In this document: in pieces, positions 12,015 to 25,014 of the stretch
Numbering within the stretch: position 1 is the first letter of the stretch
How the letters are laid out: each line of letters starts with the position of its first letter
Assembly: GCF_022605725.1 (NCBI RefSeq)
Contig: NC_065548.1
Coordinates: forward strand, 41,037,131-41,101,130
Source: Anthonomus grandis grandis
Lineage: Eukaryota > Arthropoda > Insecta > Coleoptera > Curculionidae
DNA length: 64,000 nt
Direction of reading: 5' to 3'
Notes under the pieces: model-generated
What the model saw: the letters and a program-made list of their open reading frames with translations, nothing else
Database searches by the model: none
What the model was told of the DNA's origin: nothing
Program-made: the position numbers and the translations under genes

Positions 12015-13998
12015 TTGGTGACAATTTCAAGACGAACAGCATTTAATATTACCTCTACCAATGATAGTATGAAAATTAGGCGAAACATGTCAATTTACAT
12101 ATCAAGGAGGACAATTTTTGAGAGTATTGTTGTTGTGTTACTTTTAACTCCCTGACCCTCAGTGCATCTACACCTTAAATTTTAAATTTTAAATGGCAAC
12201 CCCTATTTCTCTTACCATTTTTGTGTTTTTTTATAAAATATCACATAAACTACATTTTTTTGTCAAAATCGTGACTTAACCTCACAAATGAGTGAAATGT
12301 ATGTAATTTTAAAATGGATTGCATTCATCGCCTCATAGCACTTCAAACATAGCACGATTAAACATGTTTGTACCTACCAATACTATACATTCCAAATTCT
12401 TTAATTTATTTAAATTTTATCTTTGATATCGGCATTATAAAACATAAAGCAATTTAATTTTTTTGCCCTTTTCAACAAGACAAGATTCTCGTTTTGCTTA
12501 TGCCTGCTATCAAATGATAAGTAGGTACTTGTTCTTAATTTTCCGACTCCTAGTGTTCATTATTTATTTTATGTTTTTCTAGAATCAGTAAAAATATCTG
12601 TGAAAGTTAGTTTCATAAGTAATTTCAATAGTTACCAATTATTAGTGCTGTGTCTTAAAATGGTTTACAATATTGCTGAACGCCTAGAAATGATATTTAT
12701 TTATAGAGCTTATTAGTACCTAAATTTAAAGAAACAATATCTGTTGATAACAAAAAAAGGAATGAGCCAAGAATGCTCAATAAGGCCGCTCGATTGAGGT
12801 TCTTCGTGAATTTGCTATGACTCCCCGTACGTCCCTTCGTAAAGTTGCAGTCAAACTGGGCTTTCACGTGAGTCAGTCATAATAGTATTCAAGCTGCCAA
12901 TTTCATCCATACAAACTCCTAATTACTTAAGAATTAGGGGATTATGACCCAAACCGACGTATTGATGTTTGCGAAATTATGACTGACCAGTTTATTGCTT
13001 AACCCACATTAATAAAAAATATATGTTTCAGTGACGAATGCACTTTTTATTTAAATAACAAAGTCAACAAACAAACCTGTCGTGATTGAAGCGACTTCAA
13101 TTCTTACATTATTAGAGAGGAACATACGCAATACTCAAAAAATAAATGTTTGGGCGAGTATATTAGGCAGTAGCATCATCGATTCCCTCTTCATCAATGA
13201 TGGAACTCTTAATGGTGAAACTTATGCAAAAATGTTAAAACACAACTATAGAGCCTCTTATAGTTTATGAGGTGAAAAATCAAAGGGACGCCAATGAAAA
13301 TCTTGTTCTAGATGAACATTTGCTGCACGTACAACAGGTCAGAATACCTCCGCATTATGTACGCCCAGTAAGAGAATGGTTGGATAATCATTACCCAGAG
13401 CAGTGGATTGGCAGGAGGGGACCAATAGAATGGCCACTGGATTTTTCCTTATAGGGTCACTTAAAATCCGTTGTATTTAAAACTTAACCAGATTCAATTC
13501 AACAATTACAATAAAAAATAATTATACATCAAGAAGTTTTTCACCTGAAACGCCCGAAAACAGTTTGAATACCGGCTGTACTTGTACTTGGAGAAAAAAT
13601 GGAATCCATTTTGAACATTTCATAAAGGTAAGGTTCCCAGTATTTTATTATCAATATCATAATTTTTTAAGGGGTTGCCATATTTAAATGTATGTTCATA
13701 AAATATATTTTATTTGTAAGGTTAAGTCAGGATTTAAGAAAAAATGTATGATATAATAAAAAAATATGCAGATTATGTAGAATTTTATAAGGAATACAAA
13801 AACGGTAAAAGGAATAGGGGTTGCCATTTAAAATTTTAAGAGTAGGTGCTCTGGGGTTCAGGCGGTTAAAAGTAACATGACAACAAATGCCTCAAAAATT
13901 GTTTCCCTTGATATGTAAATTAACGTGTTTCACCTAATTTTCATATTATAATGGTAAAGGCAATATTAAATGCTGTTCATTTTTAAATTGTCACCCGG
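12015..13998 (+). mobile_element. mariner-like (DD41D group) transposon with long terminal inverted repeats, copy A
   Basis: About 275 bases at each end (12015-12290 and 13725-13998) are inverted copies of one another, recognisable by tgacaattt at the tip, aacagcatttaatatt, aatttacatatcaag and aaatggcaacccctatt. Both tips are flanked by TA (12013-12014, 13999-14000). The middle holds a decayed transposase related to copy B at 25015. The right TA abuts a minus-strand LINE RT remnant, so the transposon landed in a LINE. Confidence 0.8.
12660..13625 (+). pseudogene. mariner-like transposase, badly decayed, copy A
   Basis: It starts MVYNIAERLEMIFIYRA, the same N-terminus as copy B (MVYTLAERVKIILIYGA). 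Later pieces in several frames read QKINVWASILGS, FINDGTLNGETYAKML, PPHYVRPVREWLD and WIGRRGPIEWP, then GHLKSVVF and, close to the end, IHFEHF. The second catalytic Asp is lost (QQVRIPPHY where QQDGAPxHY is expected). Many frameshifts and stops. Confidence 0.75.
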
Positions 13999-14000
13999 TA

Positions 14001-14500
14001 TAACATTGTCATCGACGAAGAATTAGATGTGCCCATCATAATTTCCTTGTAAGAGGCTAAAACGTTAAAGTTGCGGTAAATCAGATTGAAGATTTTTGTT
14101 TTGTAGTCTACTATTTGAACCTGTTGTGTCCTATTTGAGAGATTAGACCTAAATATAGTTAAAACCTTACCTCAAAAGCCAATATTTTCAAATATATTCA
14201 ACACTGTTTTGTCTAAGAATACACATAATCCCTTTTTATTATTATCTAAGTAAACGATTAAATTTGATCAAAATCTTTGATTTAAAACCAAATTGATTTT
14301 TAGATAAGATATTAAATTTCTTTAAAAATGTATTTGTTTTTTCAAACATTTTTCCATTATTTTTGATAAGATATTGGATTAAGATAATTCGGCGATAGTT
14401 AGAGATTAATTTTGTATTACTTTTTTTATATAAAGCCCTAACTAAGCCTGTTTCAAAAGCCAATTAATTACCTGTTTTAAATACCTGTTAAAATTGTTTA
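14001..14500 (-). pseudogene. LINE reverse transcriptase fragment interrupted by mariner copy A
   Basis: Minus-strand frames read ALYKKSNTKLISNYRR, then FLKKFNILSKNQFGFKSK (fingers, 14270-14450), then NNKKGLCVFLDKT, ENIGF*GKV and LSNRTQQVQIVDYKTK (palm), and at 14001-14020 FVDDNV, a decayed YADD catalytic box. The mariner TA target lies immediately after this box. Typical Jockey/CR1-like order; at least one frameshift and several stops. Confidence 0.65.
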
Positions 14501-15589
14501 TTTCAAAAGAGGAGCTTAGTCTCTACCTAAGTTACAAGAATATTTATTAAATTCATTTACCTTATCGGTTCTGAAAGAACTCGTCCATTATCTCAAAGAG
14601 ACCTACGTAACTAGAGAAAAAATTAAAACTAAGTCTCAGTCTCAAAATATCTTTTTATGTATTAATCAGGTAACATGTTTCGCTAATAAAGCATTATTAG
14701 ACCTACAATAAACAGAAAAACACACGTAACTACAATAAAACCTTACACTAAAACAAAATCAAATATTAAAAATTAGTTAAAATTACCTTATAGTTAGATG
14801 ACCTGCTAAGTACTGACAAATAAAATTTAAATCTGAGAATACCCACATATTTTATAATAAAAACAATAACACGTCACAAAAATTCAACAAAAAATATAAT
14901 AAATATAAAAAGGAAAAAACGTGACAGGTGTTGCATTTATAGTTTGGTGTGTTGTGTTTATAGTTTTTTTTCATTATTGCCAGAAAAAATCATAAAATCA
15001 CGATATAACTTCTGCTTCATGTTAACTTATTTCATTAAGCCATGGTTTTATCAATTTTTACTTCAAATGAAATCTTTTGCTGATCTTCTTACTCCTTAAA
15101 AAATATATGATCTATACAAAAATTTGATCTATTTTTTATTCTGGTAAACTCGTTTATTAATAAAGTATACCCATACTTAACCGTTATGTTCAGGTAATCA
15201 AAAACATATTTTTTTTTAATTTCATGTCGATGTTTATACCTCCTCTTTTGTAAGTTGCTATACTCGAATTTTCTAAGTTCAGGATCTAGATACTGGATAT
15301 TTTTTTAAATAGCAGAAAAAAAGCTTTTTTTAATGTCTAGTCTGGATCTAGAGATCAGGCTGCTAAATACGGTGAAGTTCGTAACCAATCAGAAATTCCC
15401 AAGCTGCTTGATTACCCTATAACAAAAAAACATTCATGCACTCTAAAAAAGTTAATCAACACTTTGGCTTCAGTAAGGGTAGTTTACTGACTCAGATTTA
15501 ACTTTATATCAAGTTTATTCTGAACAGTAATTAAAAATGTTTTCAGGTTAAAATAATTTTTAAATACTGTTCTGTTGTTTAGTCTCCTT
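14501..15589. other. intron 2, no feature seen
   Basis: AT-rich, no coding remnant or repeat pair recognised. Confidence 0.4.
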
Positions 15590-15830
15590 CATAGGGCTGT
15601 TTTGCCCATCGGATTGAAAAAGTGCAGAATACATTTTTAAGGCTGGTTATCATAGAAAAGAATTTAAATTAAGTGGAATTGAAGCAATTAATTTACGCTA
15701 TTTGGAAGCAAAGACAGTTTTAACTGATATGTACCCTCCGCATCGGATTATCAATTCTATCATTGATTGTTCCGAGCTATTGGCCTTAATTAGAGGCCCT
15801 TTTGGAAATAGATAGAGCGACAGTTTCTTT
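15590..15830 (+). pseudogene. LINE ORF2 C-terminal fragment
   Basis: Plus-strand frames read RIEKVQNTFLRLV and, after a frameshift, SGIEAINLRYLEAKTVLTDM and IIDCSELLALI. This matches the region after the RT in Jockey/R1/CR1-like LINEs (usually IExxQxRFLR ... L..L..RR). Short and broken, so the clade cannot be given. Confidence 0.5.
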
Positions 15831-17479
15831 GTTTCATTTTATACGACTAATTATGGCCTATTTCTCTATAAGTTTATTAGACTTATACCTTAGTCAAACA
15901 AATAAATTTGTTCAACTCTAAAATTGATGAAAATTTAAACACCATTTACAGTATATTTTGTGACAATCTATTTTATTAGATTTATTCTAATTTATATATT
16001 TATTTTTTAATTATAAGAGAATTTTCCAAAATCATGTTATTTAGAAATTATTTGTTCCTTATAAATAAACAAAAAATATATATGCAGCTTGTATCGATAT
16101 TGTTTATACCGAGTAAGTTATTTAATTAATGACCAATGACATGTTACACGTATATGGAAAATGAGACAGTTTTTTTCTAAAAATGTGTTTACTAAGGTAA
16201 TCTAAAATACTTTTAGCGTCCATTCCTTAAAATTATCATTAATTTTTTGAAAATGAATGCGGATTGGTAAAGAGCACTATATTGCAGAAACACTCAGAGT
16301 TGAATAGAGAATTAAAAAAAGTTATAATTTGAAGATCCTTGATATTCCATGTTTACCTACAATAAAAATAGTTATACTTAGGGTTTCAAAGAACACATTT
16401 ATTGCCGTACTCCATTTAAAATGGCTTGTAGTTTTAATGTTTCTAATAATTTATTAGGAGTTTATTTACATAAGGACTTAATAGAAAAATTTCCACAGGA
16501 TCTCGCGATATCTCAGCTACAAGATACTATTAAGTATATTAAGTTGTTGTATGTACTAGTAATGTACTATTAAGTATGTTGAGAGATAAAATCGTCTAAG
16601 CCGTATACTTGCTGTTAATAATTAAATTAGCAATAATAAAAAAATAAGAAAGAAATTTTAAAGCACGAAAGTAATTATAAAGATCAAATTATTAGCAAAA
16701 AGAAACTGCATTTCAAAAGTGGTTGCTTCTAATAATGTGCTATTAAAAAAAAAAAGTAAATGCCAAAATTAATGGTTTGAAAAGGCGTGTAAAAGATTTG
16801 AGTCATAAAATGCAATGAAAACTATTTTTCCGTGATTACTTGATTAAAAATTAAAACTTTGAACGTGTTCATGATACCCTATTTTAAAATTTAAAAAAAA
16901 ATTTCTATGAGTATAAGACAAAAAGTGGAAAATACAGTATCATTGTTTTCATAATATTATTTTTTATCGAAATACGTAATAATATACCGTGTCCCATTTA
17001 AAATAAGAAAGTTAGTGTTACTTCTTGTTAAACAGAAAGTGATGGAAAACAATAGAATATGTCAAACATAACTATTCTATCAATATTCATTTTATTCCAA
17101 ATTTCTATACTCATTATATCCAAATTTCATTTGTTTATCTTGAAAAGTTAAAAAGTTATTAAGTGTTTCCTCTTTTCTGTATCCCCCGGTATAATAATAT
17201 CGTAAAATAGATAAAATCTGATTTAAAACCTTGCCAATTTCATCAACGGATATATCTAAACTCTTAAATCATTATTATCTTTTTCCAAATAAGAATTTTT
17301 AAAGATGATTTTTTAAAAAAGGTATCAATTCAGATGGTGACACATCGATTTAGATGTGGTTCAATGGAAAATATTATTAATTCCGGGCCTATATCAGTTA
17401 TTTGAAATGTGGCAAAATTTAAAAATTAAAAAAAAATAAAGTAAAAAAGATAATTAAGCATAAATTTCTAAGCCTATTA
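15831..17479. other. intron 2, no feature seen
   Basis: About 1.6 kb of AT-rich sequence without recognisable content. Confidence 0.4.
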
Positions 17480-18660
17480 AACAACTTAACTAAACAAATT
17501 TTAAGCTCTCTCAAATAACCAAATTGATTTTGGAGAAATAAGATTGACACGCAATGCAATTGAAAAGATAATCTTTTATTTGTATGCACCAATTGATAAG
17601 TCAAAAACATTTCTTTGTATTTTTGTTGATCCTTCAAAAGCTCTTGAGACAGTTGATCACAGTGCTTTTTAAATAGGTTCAGAAATAATAACATTCGAAA
17701 TTCCACACAATTTAATAAATAGTTAATAGCTATGTGAAGTAAGTAACAGAACACAGTTGGTCCCTAATAACAAGACCAAAAACTCTCATGTAAGAATAAC
17801 ATAAGGAATTTCCCAAAATAATAAAACATTTCAAAAATTTGTCAAAAATTAATTGTATTTCTTCATAAACATAGAAGAATTTTCCTAAATGTTGATTTCT
17901 ATGATATCATTGAAAAGCATTTTCAAGTGCTTCAAGATGATGTATTACTTAACCCTCCTTTCTATTTAAGAAATCTTAGAGGGCTATTATATCTGCGCCT
18001 GTACAAGGGGCTGCAAATAGAGGTGAAATAATATGCTTGTTCTGTTCTCCCTTCGTTTTATAGAAACTATTTTCACCATTTTTTTATTTAGTTTTTTGTT
18101 CCTATTATATGGCCAATTCAAATTTTTAAGTTGTCGTCCTGTATATATATATAGTAAACTATTACTAAAGTTAAACAAAATGTGAATACTATTAGTTATG
18201 CCGATGATAAAGCCTATTATATTACGACGCAGCATAGGTTAAATTAACTTATGCTTCTGGATGTTTAATTTGGGCCCGCATTTGAAATAAATAACAATTA
18301 ACAAGTGCTTAGGCTTACTCTATAAAATATTCAGAATTTACATTAGATAGGCAGTTACAATTAGATGTTCACATAAAAGAAATAACTTAAGAGCTTTAAG
18401 GTTTAATATCAAAATTTAAAAGACTTCGAGGAATTTCTTTACAAAAAACCTTTAATATATAAATTCATTACTCATTATTACAGTCGCGGGTATATGGACT
18501 TATTGCTTGGGGAGTAATTCGGAAATAATATACAAAAATATCTTTCAAAAAATAATTATTATAAAAATATCTTTATACTAATTCTACGGATTTTCTTTTA
18601 AGTGAAACACAAATTCCCAAATACTCTATTACACTATTAGAACTAGTTACTTAAAAAAAA
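17480..18660 (+). pseudogene. LINE reverse transcriptase remnant with YADD box
   Basis: Plus-strand frames read KIDTRNAIEKIIFYLYA, then IFVDPSKALETVDHSAF (palm motif A, usually FLDLSKAFDTVDH), then NTISYADDKAYYI with the catalytic YADD codons at 18197-18208, then LDVHIKEIT and RVYGLIAWGV near 18490. The order is correct for a Jockey/CR1-like LINE RT. Five or more stops and frameshifts. Open stretches on the opposite strand here are shadows. Confidence 0.7.
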
Positions 18661-19189
18661 TTGAAAATGACACCGTTTAAAAAAAAACAAAAAAATCTAT
18701 TCAGCAGGTAGACCGTCAAATATTTCGCGACATTAATAATATGTAAATAAAATTATATCTATAAAATTATTAAAATCGATTTTTGACAACTCCTAAATAA
18801 CATTTGCGTACTGGTTGCGTACTACCATGAAGACAGCTTTTATAAAGTTTAAATGGTTTTTTGAATAAATACTATTTTAAAATTATAAACTTTGATTGGG
18901 TACATATTTCTTATTTATTATATTAATGCTATTTTCTTTTCTTATTACAAAACTCTAATTCCGTACAAAAAAAGATTGCTTTGCTTCTGTACTAAAATAT
19001 TTATAACCATTGCATTTTCGTTTTTTTTTTTATAATGACTATGTAATTTGGTAATAAAACATATCATTATAATATTATTTTACTGTAGTACGTCATTTAT
19101 GCTTCTATTTGTGTTTGTCTTACACCTTTTCTATATTATACCCATAAAAGTGCACTCTAGTATTCTGTTTTTTGCTTTAGTAGATCCTT
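18661..19189. other. intron 2, no feature seen
   Basis: AT-rich spacer between two LINE fragments in opposite orientation. Confidence 0.4.
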
Positions 19190-20960
19190 TTCTGGCCCTG
19201 CCCTGAGGTGGTACAGTGTCTTAGCACCACTTCGGTCTTTATACCAAAGTACTGATATTGAAGAAAAAGATGGGCGACTGTTTTCCCGACCGATTACAAT
19301 TGGCAGCATTGTTTAAAGATTGACATGGTATGCCTCAATTATGGCCAGCTTTTTGCGATTTGGTCCCAATGTCCGTTGGTGTAAATTAAATAAATTTATA
19401 TATCTCCTCCAATCGCGCTGTTTTAATAAGTTCGATTCTATAAAATGTAAATTTGCCGTAGGGATTCTCCTTGTTAATGATCGCTATTAACGATCTAGAT
19501 TAGATTAGATTTATAGTGCAGTGAGCAGCCGAAGGCTGTTATGCATATAGGTCTCCTAATGGACCTAGACCAACAGCCTTGGAAAAACCAATAAGGCTCC
19601 CTGGTTTAAGGGACTTAAAGTCGCGCGTAAAAGTATTACTCAAGAATTTGAACCTAGCGCAGGTGAGTGATAAGCATTCCCCGATAACGTAGTCTTCTGG
19701 TTGTATGTAATACAGATAATATGGAGATGACACCTTAAATGACTGAATTTCACGTCTTTTTAAGCGCAGTAGATTTGTGATGACGCACGCAGAGAGGCCC
19801 GTCTATATTATGTATCCTAGACTGTTCCATACCAGGTGCTAAGGCATCCTAACAAACTGAACCCTGCATCTCACCTTTACCAGTTCCTCTAGGACCTTTA
19901 TGCACTCCAGTACGAGCTTGGAGCTCAACTTTTTGGTCGTAATAGCCTTAATAGTGGCCCTGCTGTCCGACCAGGTTGATGCGATTGTGTTGCGGTGTTC
20001 GCAGTTTAAAATTTCCTGTCCTCATTTTAACACAGCAAAAACTTTAACTTCGAAGACAATAGCATCTAGTCAGGTGCCATACAGTCACTGCCTACTAGAA
20101 GCAGAAGGCACTCCTGTACGGCCTGTGACCAGATTTTTACATAACTAGTCTCTCAGCTCTTAGTTCACATGTCCAATGGCGGAAGGCTCAATAGAGACTC
20201 TAGCGCTCTAGTTGGCGCCGTTCGCATAGAACCTGTTAACGTGAGACATGCAAGGCACTAGACTCTATTCAGTTGGGCCCGGATTTTTACTTTCTCTACA
20301 CATGGCCATCAAATGATGTGTATGTGAGAAAAGACTTGACAATAGATGAACAGATCTAGTGAAGAATCTTAGGGAAACACCCCAGGTGCTGCCAAAATCT
20401 CTTTTGCAGACCTTCTTAATTCTGGTGTCTGCGTAATTGTACCAGAAAAGTTTAAAATCTAGTTTTATTCTCAGAAATTACACTGTCCTGGAGGATTGCA
20501 ACTGCACTTGACCTAAAAACACAACAGGTGGTAAGCCAAACTTGCGTCTCCTTGTGAATAGTAAGAGTTGACTGTGGTTATATATCCACCCAATATACGC
20601 AGAGCCCTGATTATTAGGTTGTCAGCATAAGCCTGTGTGTATAAGCCAGTTCTATTTAAATAGTCGATCAAACTGCCGACCACTAGGACCCGCAAGGTTA
20701 AGAAGAATACCTATTCCTGCCAGCAGCCCTAGCCGCCAATTTTCTAATAACATCGCTGTTGAACCGGGCAGATACGTAACGCTGCGAGAGCATGGCTTAC
20801 CACCAACATGGTACTGAGCCATGGCACTCGAGTGCTTGGCAGATTAATGCAAAAGCGGTGTTACCAGCGCTAATCTAAGGTGGCTAGCTATTAGCGACAT
20901 TTTTGTAGTACTTATCAGACGTTGCCAGAAAGCTGCTAAGCTCTCTCTATCTGGGTTTTT
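19190..20960 (-). pseudogene. R1/Jockey-like LINE, RT end, RNase H and 3' tail
   Basis: On the minus strand, DYLNRTGLYTQAYADN (codons around 20618-20665) is the YADD catalytic box, with the second Asp changed to Asn. Further along come KRDFGSTWGVS (near 20390) and STWSDSRATIKAITTKKLSS with SKLVLECIKVLEELVK (19870-19990), the SDSxAAIKAL box of the RNase H domain found at the C-terminus of R1-type and Jockey-type LINEs. The stretch around 19195-19240 (ccctgaggtggtacagtg) looks like the 3' UTR. GC content is clearly higher than in the surrounding intron, suggesting a younger insertion. Stops and frameshifts are frequent. The part above 20700 is 5' sequence of unclear content. Confidence 0.65.
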
Positions 20961-21954
20961 TTTCGTGGACGTTTATAATCATCTTTTTCTTTTTTTGCAG
21001 ATGTGTTCCGTTCTGGGTCTATTGTGGAGAAAAAAATGGCGTCACGACACTTGTTAAAATATACTCTCTATACTTATATAGATTAACAATATTTTTTTTA
21101 CTATCGTAATTTTCAATAAATAATGATAATAAATATCTATATATGCAAATATCTTATAAAAAACAGAAGAGTCAACGACATATTTCCGAAATTAAAACCA
21201 GTAATAATTATTAGCAATATCAATTTCGTAAAAGTCTAAGTAGAAAATGAATTTATAGAATTTCTTTAAATAGCAATATTACAATAGAAAAACGATAACA
21301 AATCTTTATTTTGTGATTAGAAAGGTAAATATTTTTACCTACTGCACTACCTGTTCAAAAGAAAAATTCGTAAAGCTGCTATGAAGAGCTAAATTTTTGA
21401 ATATTTGTAATGCTAAACCAACAATAATAAGATTGAAATTCTATTTTATAGAGCTGTAATATAATACATAGTTAAAATTATAATAAAAAAATATATATAA
21501 GATCTTGCCGGGACAGATGATTAATATGTAATTTAATGTTAAAGGTACATGTTGCACTTGTAGCAGCTTATTTAAAAAAATTATATGTAAATTATATAAT
21601 TTAAGCCAAATTAGTTCGTCGAAATAAAATTAAAATTTAAAGTTAAAGAACCATACAGCAACATATATACATTTACTACATCACACTTTATACATTTAAA
21701 AGTATAAAGTCAATAGGTATATGGTTATACATTTAATTCGATAGCATTTTACAGGAGAGATCTTTTAAATAAGACAACTGGTGTCTCTTATTCTTAATAC
21801 CATATAGTAATCTGCAACAGGAATCTTTTTTTTTTCTACTAATCAAAGACAAGCCATATATAATATCAATGTAGAAATAATGATTTAGGACGAAGCTAAC
21901 ACAGTAATATTTTTAATCTGAAATTAAGTGACTGTTATTAAATGTATAATAATT
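20961..21954. other. intron 2, no feature seen
   Basis: AT-rich, no recognisable content. Confidence 0.4.
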
Positions 21955-22170
21955 TAAGAAAAGATTTTTTATTTAGGTGTTTAACATGATCGCTGAAACG
22001 AAGATTTTCATCCAAAATTAATCTAAGATTTTTAGCTGAATTAGCATAGCTATCCAATATAATTTTAACGTTATTTTTAACAATGTCTTCGTTATTGTCG
22101 ATACATAAAAGTATCTTATACTAGTGTTTGGATAATCTGTAGTTTTTATCAATTCTGATATTAAGTTTTA
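21955..22170 (-). pseudogene. LINE RT thumb fragment
   Basis: Minus strand reads IDNNEDIVKNNVKII, then AKNLRLILDENLRFSDHVKH. The latter is the VKNLGLxxDxxLxWxxH motif that follows the RT palm in Jockey/CR1-like LINEs. About 70 residues; no other part found. Confidence 0.55.
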
Positions 22171-24199
22171 AATAACAACTTATGTTAAAATAGAAATTAT
22201 ACATTTTAAATGTTTTTTTTAAGCATTGTCAATATTCTTATGAAATGGTAATTTATGTGAATTTTAAAATCACGGAAATGCATTTTATCTATGGCTTTGC
22301 AAATGCAAGAGTAGCTAGTCGTCTGTATATAGAGCAGCACATATAATAGAATGGTAACCAATAACCAAAAATTTTTGAATCTTCATAGGCGCAAAATTGA
22401 AACTTTTAACAAAACCAGCAATAAGGGAGGTAGGCCACATATTATTCGAACATTCAAAGAAATACAAAAAAAAATCCTAACGTTTAATATTAGTCATTAA
22501 GTTGTTTGACATATCTTTGTTATACTCTGCTAGATACTTAACATATTCAAAGGCTAATTATATTTCCTCCTCGTTTCGTAAATAAGATCAGGCATTTTCT
22601 ATTTACCACGCGTATGACGAATTTTAAAGAAAACAATCTTTGCGCCCTGGATACATATCCAACTCACTCTGTTTTCGTGCCGTACATGCCGAGCATTATT
22701 ACGAGTAAGTTTAGTTTTATTTTGTCTTTCTATTGAAATTGATTTCTTGTGATTATTCTTATTCAAGTTATTCATAATTTTGGTCAAATAATATGACATA
22801 TTTTACATGAGAACATTGGAAATGGTATATTGAAATTGTTTATGTTATTATGATATATTTTAGGTACTGTTTATTCCCTTATATATTATTTACTTTACCC
22901 TCCTGTTTCGGTATGTACTTATGTACTAAAGAGAGAAACATTTTTAGCTTTAAAACAATTTAGCGGAAATTATTATAACCTCACGTTGGATTTTTTTCTT
23001 TACACAGGGATCTTTAAGTGGTTAATATTTATAATTTTTCTATGAAGAGAGTTTCTTTTCTAGGCTCTTACTTGTATACCCCATACTTCTTATACGTTGT
23101 ATACCCCAAAAATATAATATTTTTAAACACTATGGTTTTTGGCATTTGGAAGAGAAGAAAATCCTTCTATAAAATTTGAAAATGATGTGAAAACAAAGAT
23201 TTTTGATATTAATTTCTTATAAGAATTAAGGCTTTCACTATAATCACAATTTAACTTTGTTGCTGGTTGTAAAGCTTTTACCCTCTTATCATTATTTTTT
23301 AATGGTCTTAGCAAATACAATATGTTGCCAATAGAAATCAAAACAATCGAAAATATAGAGTATACAGTTTGTTAAAAAGGACTTGTTAAAATAATTTAAT
23401 CGGAAATTTAGTATAATAAACCACTTATTTCGAAAAAAATTTCATATTGGTTGGTCTGGTTTGTCTCGTTTTTGTTTGTATAATATAAATATATGTATGT
23501 TTGAGATAATTGTAAGTGTTTATTAGTAATTAATTTTTTTTTAAATGTAATCTGGTAATTATTAAATAACCTCATTGTATAAGTTGTATTAGTTTTTGAC
23601 TAAATAAACGATATATATAGGGTGTCCCGAAAGTAATAGGACATAGAACAACAGTAGAGTATTATTTGATTTATCATTTTTTTCTCATAGGTTCTGAACC
23701 AAATGACATATTGACATGAAATTTAGAAGATACGAGTATTTTAAAAAGAAAAATAAAGTTTCGTATACAGTTTTCGTGTTTTCGGTAGAGGGCGCTTGTT
23801 GCGTTAGTTTTTACTTTTTTAAATCCCCTAACGTGTTTGCAGCTTCGTATATTAGTTTGAAAAGTAACAAAATAATTTCCTTTTTTAACATTACATAAAA
23901 ATGTATGTTTTATTAAAGTCGCTAGGAACAATAATTTTTAAAATAATCGTACTTTTAGGTTTTAAATTTGTAAATGACTTAAATTTACTAGATTTTTAGT
24001 AATGCAATCTTAAATAAAATAAAATTAATATCTGAAAATATTGATATCTATGTAAAATTAGAATAGTTACTAACTAAAAAAAAATATTACGACTATTTTG
24101 TTAATTCTTATATATCTCATAACCAAAGTAAATAATATTTACTTTTTTTATACTTTATTCTCAAACAAATATACCAAAAACAATAATAGACAAAGATAC
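22171..24199. other. intron 2, possible transposon tip at 23616
   Basis: Mostly featureless AT-rich DNA. At 23616-23645 the sequence tatatagggtgtcccgaaag resembles the terminal repeat of mariner-like elements. It could be the 3' tip of the old minus-strand mariner whose C-terminus lies at 24200-24359, but no matching opposite tip was found. Confidence 0.3.
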
Positions 24200-24359
24200 T
24201 ACAAATAACGCTACTATACCAACTATTTAAAATGCCCTCCAATAACTTCAATGCATTCTAAAATACGTTTAACAAATAAATGACTGTCGTATTTTAAAAA
24301 GAAGATCCTGTTTATTTTTTAATATATTTACAGAATTTACATTTAGTTCATTTAAATTA
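24200..24359 (-). pseudogene. older mariner-like transposase, C-terminal piece (left of nested element)
   Basis: The minus strand reads QDLLFKIRQSFI and, past stops, pieces like ECIE..GGHF in slightly shifted frames, the usual C-terminus of mariner-like transposases. It is the continuation of the coding remnant at 29071-29545: mariner copy B inserted at a TA and split it. Confidence 0.5.
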
Positions 24360-25014
24360 TACAGGGTGTTATTTGAAAACTTCCCACCACGGATTTATCG
24401 AAAACTACTGTAAAAAAAAAACGCCGAAATACGTCAAAAGGTTTGTCAAGGGGGACAACTTTCTACCGTAAAATTACTTCACCCCCTTTCACCCTCTGCC
24501 CCCCAGGGTCATCCCCTTAAAAATTTTAAATAGCATGGGGTATCGAGTAATAGCTTGTTTAAAAGGTCTTTCGAATTTTTTTATTTTGACGTTTGATTTT
24601 TTTAAATCGGTCGATTCGTTTTCGAGAAAATTAGAAAAATCTTTGTTTATCTTAATTTGTTCAGATAGAAAACAAAAACATGAAAATATCAGTTTTTATT
24701 TCAATAAGTGTTCAAAATGTTGCCCATTAGGGTTTGCCAAATCTACAATTCGTTTATAATTTAAAACGGAAACTACCAACATAAACAGCAATTCCGAAGA
24801 TTAGACGTGGAAAAAACTAAATAACAACCTGAATTTTTTTTAGCATTCTTTTCATCAACACAGATATCCTGGGCGAACTGTATTTATTGTTATACTTGCT
24901 TAGTTATTTATAGTTGCTAAGAAAAATAAAGAACTTATTTTGTCGTCAGTTACATTTGTGACAGTCTGGGAATGGTGAAAATTTATTTGTTGAATTAAAA
25001 ATTTTACTTCCAAA

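Noticed and set aside
17419..17754. 111-codon open stretch on the minus strand
   Set aside because: It is antisense to the LINE RT palm motif IFVDPSKALETVDH and is a shadow.
19900..20148. 82-codon plus-strand open stretch with a hydrophobic start resembling a signal peptide
   Set aside because: Antisense to the RNase H region of the R1/Jockey-like LINE, which has clear motifs on the other strand.
23123..23341. 72-codon minus-strand open stretch
   Set aside because: No motif recognised and no neighbouring transposon part to explain it.
24535..24759. 74-codon open stretch
   Set aside because: Lies within the left terminal repeat of mariner copy B.
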